From a virus, in the IMG/VR virus record IMGVR_UViG_3300028571_000063, positions 1 to 34,147 of that record: a stretch of 34,147 nucleotides of DNA, one strand, 5' to 3'. Position 1 is the first letter of the stretch. Every line of letters starts with the position of its first letter. The notes under the pieces were generated by a model. That model was not told the origin of the DNA and did no database searches. It saw only the letters and a program-made list of their open reading frames with translations. Made by a program: the position numbers and the translations under genes. This document shows positions 32,313-34,147 of this stretch, piece after piece.

Positions 32313-32524
32313 AAAAAGAAAAGAAAAGTAAATTTGATACTTTAAATAAAAAGACAGAAGTAGATGATAGATTTAAATGGTTAGAAATGGTTTATACATT
32401 ACTAACAAAATTAAATACAACTGATGAAAAAATATATGAGAAGAATTATATTGGATGTTTAAATTGGATGTCCTATTTCTATCAAAAAAATAAAGTAGAA
32501 CAAAGTAAAAACGGTAGTTTATGA
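31722..32524 (+). CDS. Tail chaperone-like long form by -1 frameshift (copy 2)
   Basis: The same T TTT TTA site (32246-32252) leads into NWRDYIRGQYEGLFGKPAKI in the -1 frame and on to TGA at 32522-32524, again 90 codons and about 267 residues in total. The extension differs from copy 1 by amino-acid substitutions only, without indels or stops. That shows the frame is translated. The stop overlaps the fibre start as ATGA. Confidence 0.75.
32246..32252 (+). promoter_or_regulatory. Slippery heptamer T TTT TTA (copy 2)
   Basis: Nine T bases (32243-32251) then A, in the same register as copy 1. Confidence 0.8.
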
Positions 32525-34147
32525 GTAGTGTAAATATAATTAGTTTAAATCAAGTAGTTGACTTATTTGAGAATTTCTCAGAAAGACATTACTTCTTAAA
32601 CGATTTTGGTTTTGGACCAACAAGTGAAATAGGGACTTCAAGACAAATGAATTTCCCCTATATGTGGGTTTCATTAAATGAAAATAGTGTAATCAATCCA
32701 CAAAATAGAACCGCAATACCTGAATTGTCTTTTTCTGTGTTATTTATGGATAAGACAAATATTCAATCAAATTATCTAAATATCAATGGTAATAATAGTG
32801 ACAATGTCCAAGAGATATTGAGTGATATGTTACAAGTCCTACAAGATTTTATTACAGAGGTTCAGGTAGATTGGGGTAATTATGGTATTATATTTCAAGA
32901 TACTATTAGTTGTTTCCCCGCAACAGATGAAACACAAGATAAAGTTAATGGATGGGTGGGACAATTTAGTTTCAAATTAAAACATTCAAATTGTATTCTA
33001 CCAACGGGTGATATTGCACAGACAAACTTATCCCCAATTAACCCTATGACGAGATATTTAACTTGTGATACGGTAACTGCTTGTACAACGTTACAACAAT
33101 ATATTGCACAACAAGTATCAGGTAACACAGGAACACTTATAACAGGTTTTACATATCAAGATAATACATTTACAATATCTGATGATAATGGTGGGGTATT
33201 TAGTGCTACTATTAATACTATGACTGGACTTACAGTTAATGGTGATATATCAGGAACTACATTCTATGGGGATGGTTCAAATCTTACTGGTATCATATCA
33301 ACAGATACTTATGTTACAGGTGGAACATATAATAATTCAACAGGTACTGCAACATTTACAAATAATAGTGGTGGTACGTTTAATGTTACTAATTTCTTTA
33401 CTGGGTATACCTTTATAGATGAAAACACGACAACACCTTATTTTGATATTATAATCCCAAGTGGATTTGAAACCTCATCATTTAATATAACCCCAAGTAA
33501 TATTACAATAGAAAATAATGACGCAGCAACATTAGAAAATTCCCAAATATATTTAGATAATGGAACAATACAATTTATATGTGATGATGGTATTAACACT
33601 AATACAATTGAAATAAACCCATTTGGTATTATTGGGGTTCCTTATGTTGTAAGTGGGGTATATAATAATTCAACAGGAACTGCGACATTAACAACAGCAA
33701 CAGGAACACAAATACCTATAACAGGATTTACAACTGGTTCAACGAATACTTTTGTCACAGGATTTACAAATAATAACAACGTGTTCACTATTTCGGATAA
33801 TGGTGGACAATCTTATTCAACAACATTAAATACTTTAACTGGATTAACAATAAATGGTAATTTAGATGTAACCACAATTGATGAGGTTGATACAATAGAT
33901 TTTAATTTAACCGCAACAACAACAGATGCCATAGGACGACTTAAATGGAATGATACAGATGGTACATTAGATTTAGGTTTAAAAGGTGGTGATGTGACAT
34001 TACAAATAGGACAAGAAGAAGTTATAAGAGTAGTTAATAAAACTGGTTCAAATTTACTTGAAAGTCAATATAAGGTTGTTAGAATAAGAACACAAGCAGA
34101 AGGTGGGGCACAAGGACAAAGGTTAGCAGTTTTATTAGCACAAGCAG
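32521..34147 (+). CDS. Tail fibre / adhesin (copy 2, 3' end outside window)
   Basis: Open to the window edge (542 codons seen). The N-terminal 190 residues match copy 1 closely (GFGPTSEIGTSRQM, DWGNYGIIFQD). The repeat region is longer: after the GTATFTNNSGGTFNV segment an extra stretch of about 90 residues (33390-33660; FETSSFNITPSNITIENNDA, NGTIQFICDDGINTNTIEIN) has no counterpart in copy 1. The frame then rejoins the conserved GLKGGDVTLQIGQEEVIRVV domain. This is a fibre variant made by gain or loss of repeat modules between conserved ends. Confidence 0.8.
   Translation, partial: MSSVNIISLNQVVDLFENFSERHYFLNDFGFGPTSEIGTSRQMNFPYMWVSLNENSVINPQNRTAIPELSFSVLFMDKTNIQSNYLNINGNNSDNVQEILSDMLQVLQDFITEVQVDWGNYGIIFQDTISCFPATDETQDKVNGWVGQFSFKLKHSNCILPTGDIAQTNLSPINPMTRYLTCDTVTACTTLQQYIAQQVSGNTGTLITGFTYQDNTFTISDDNGGVFSATINTMTGLTVNGDISGTTFYGDGSNLTGIISTDTYVTGGTYNNSTGTATFTNNSGGTFNVTNFFTGYTFIDENTTTPYFDIIIPSGFETSSFNITPSNITIENNDAATLENSQIYLDNGTIQFICDDGINTNTIEINPFGIIGVPYVVSGVYNNSTGTATLTTATGTQIPITGFTTGSTNTFVTGFTNNNNVFTISDNGGQSYSTTLNTLTGLTINGNLDVTTIDEVDTIDFNLTATTTDAIGRLKWNDTDGTLDLGLKGGDVTLQIGQEEVIRVVNKTGSNLLESQYKVVRIRTQAEGGAQGQRLAVLLAQA
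34025..34147 (+). repeat. 123-bp right-end stretch identical to 5748-5870
   Basis: The last 123 bases of the window are identical to part of the first fibre gene, whereas sequence just to the left has scattered differences. Confidence 0.95.

Noticed and set aside
1-34147. Terminal redundancy of a single circular genome of about 28 kb.
   Set aside because: The repeated genes differ in many bases, the small terminases are unrelated in the body, and the genes upstream of the module differ (methyltransferases versus lysis candidate).
1-34147. Recoded stop codons, as found in some Bacteroidota phages.
   Set aside because: TAA and TGA end genes throughout, TAG ends only the inserted methyltransferase, and no long gene is broken by an in-frame stop that recoding would heal.

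Overview
The window is phage DNA: a low-GC (roughly 30% by eye) tailed phage, most likely a siphovirus of a Bacteroidota (flavobacterial-type) host. The host call rests on capsid, tail and fibre proteins of the kind seen in Bacteroidota phages, on promoter candidates resembling the Bacteroidota -7 element (TAnnTTTG), and on A-rich leaders with weak ribosome sites. No integrase, repressor, replicative polymerase, helicase, tRNA or CRISPR array is visible. The standard genetic code fits every gene.

Layout. Positions 1-1709 hold a methyltransferase locus: the 3' part of one DNA methyltransferase carrying an internal tandem duplication, then a second, foreign-looking methyltransferase inserted between 85-bp direct repeats. 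Positions 1708-7641 hold a zinc-ribbon-like small protein, small and large terminase, a tail-chaperone-like pair made by a predicted -1 frameshift, and two fibre or adhesin proteins. Positions 7659-17235 hold a gp10-like tail completion protein, two very large tail/baseplate proteins and the tape measure. Positions 17272-25280 hold an XkdF-like prohead protease, a holin-like membrane protein, scaffold, major capsid protein, probable tail tube protein, portal, connector proteins and an Asp-box propeller protein, ending in a convergent terminator. Positions 25382-26669 (minus strand) hold a small acidic protein, a small lipoprotein and a sigma-70-family factor. A 440-bp intergenic region with a C-tract hairpin follows. 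Positions 27110-28728 (plus strand) hold a PD-(D/E)XK-like nuclease, two unknown small proteins and a second sigma/HTH-like protein, closed by a strong terminator. From 28869 a small coiled-coil protein, an L,D-transpeptidase-fold lysis candidate, and then a second diverged copy of the zinc-ribbon, terminase, frameshift-chaperone and fibre module run off the right edge.

How it works together. Late genes sit in several transcription units separated by strong hairpin terminators. Many units begin with a shared AATATATTTA-type leader, which could be the target of the phage-encoded sigma factor. The minus-strand operon and the nuclease operon share a different, Bacteroidota-like promoter.

The main structural puzzle is the module that appears twice about 27.9 kb apart with similar but clearly non-identical sequence and an exchanged small terminase. 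This rules out simple terminal redundancy of one genome. It points to two related phages or prophages joined head to tail, to an assembly chimera, or to a real module duplication. The right end of the window lies in a 123-bp stretch identical to the first copy, and the left end lies beside a tandem repeat, so assembly effects must be considered.
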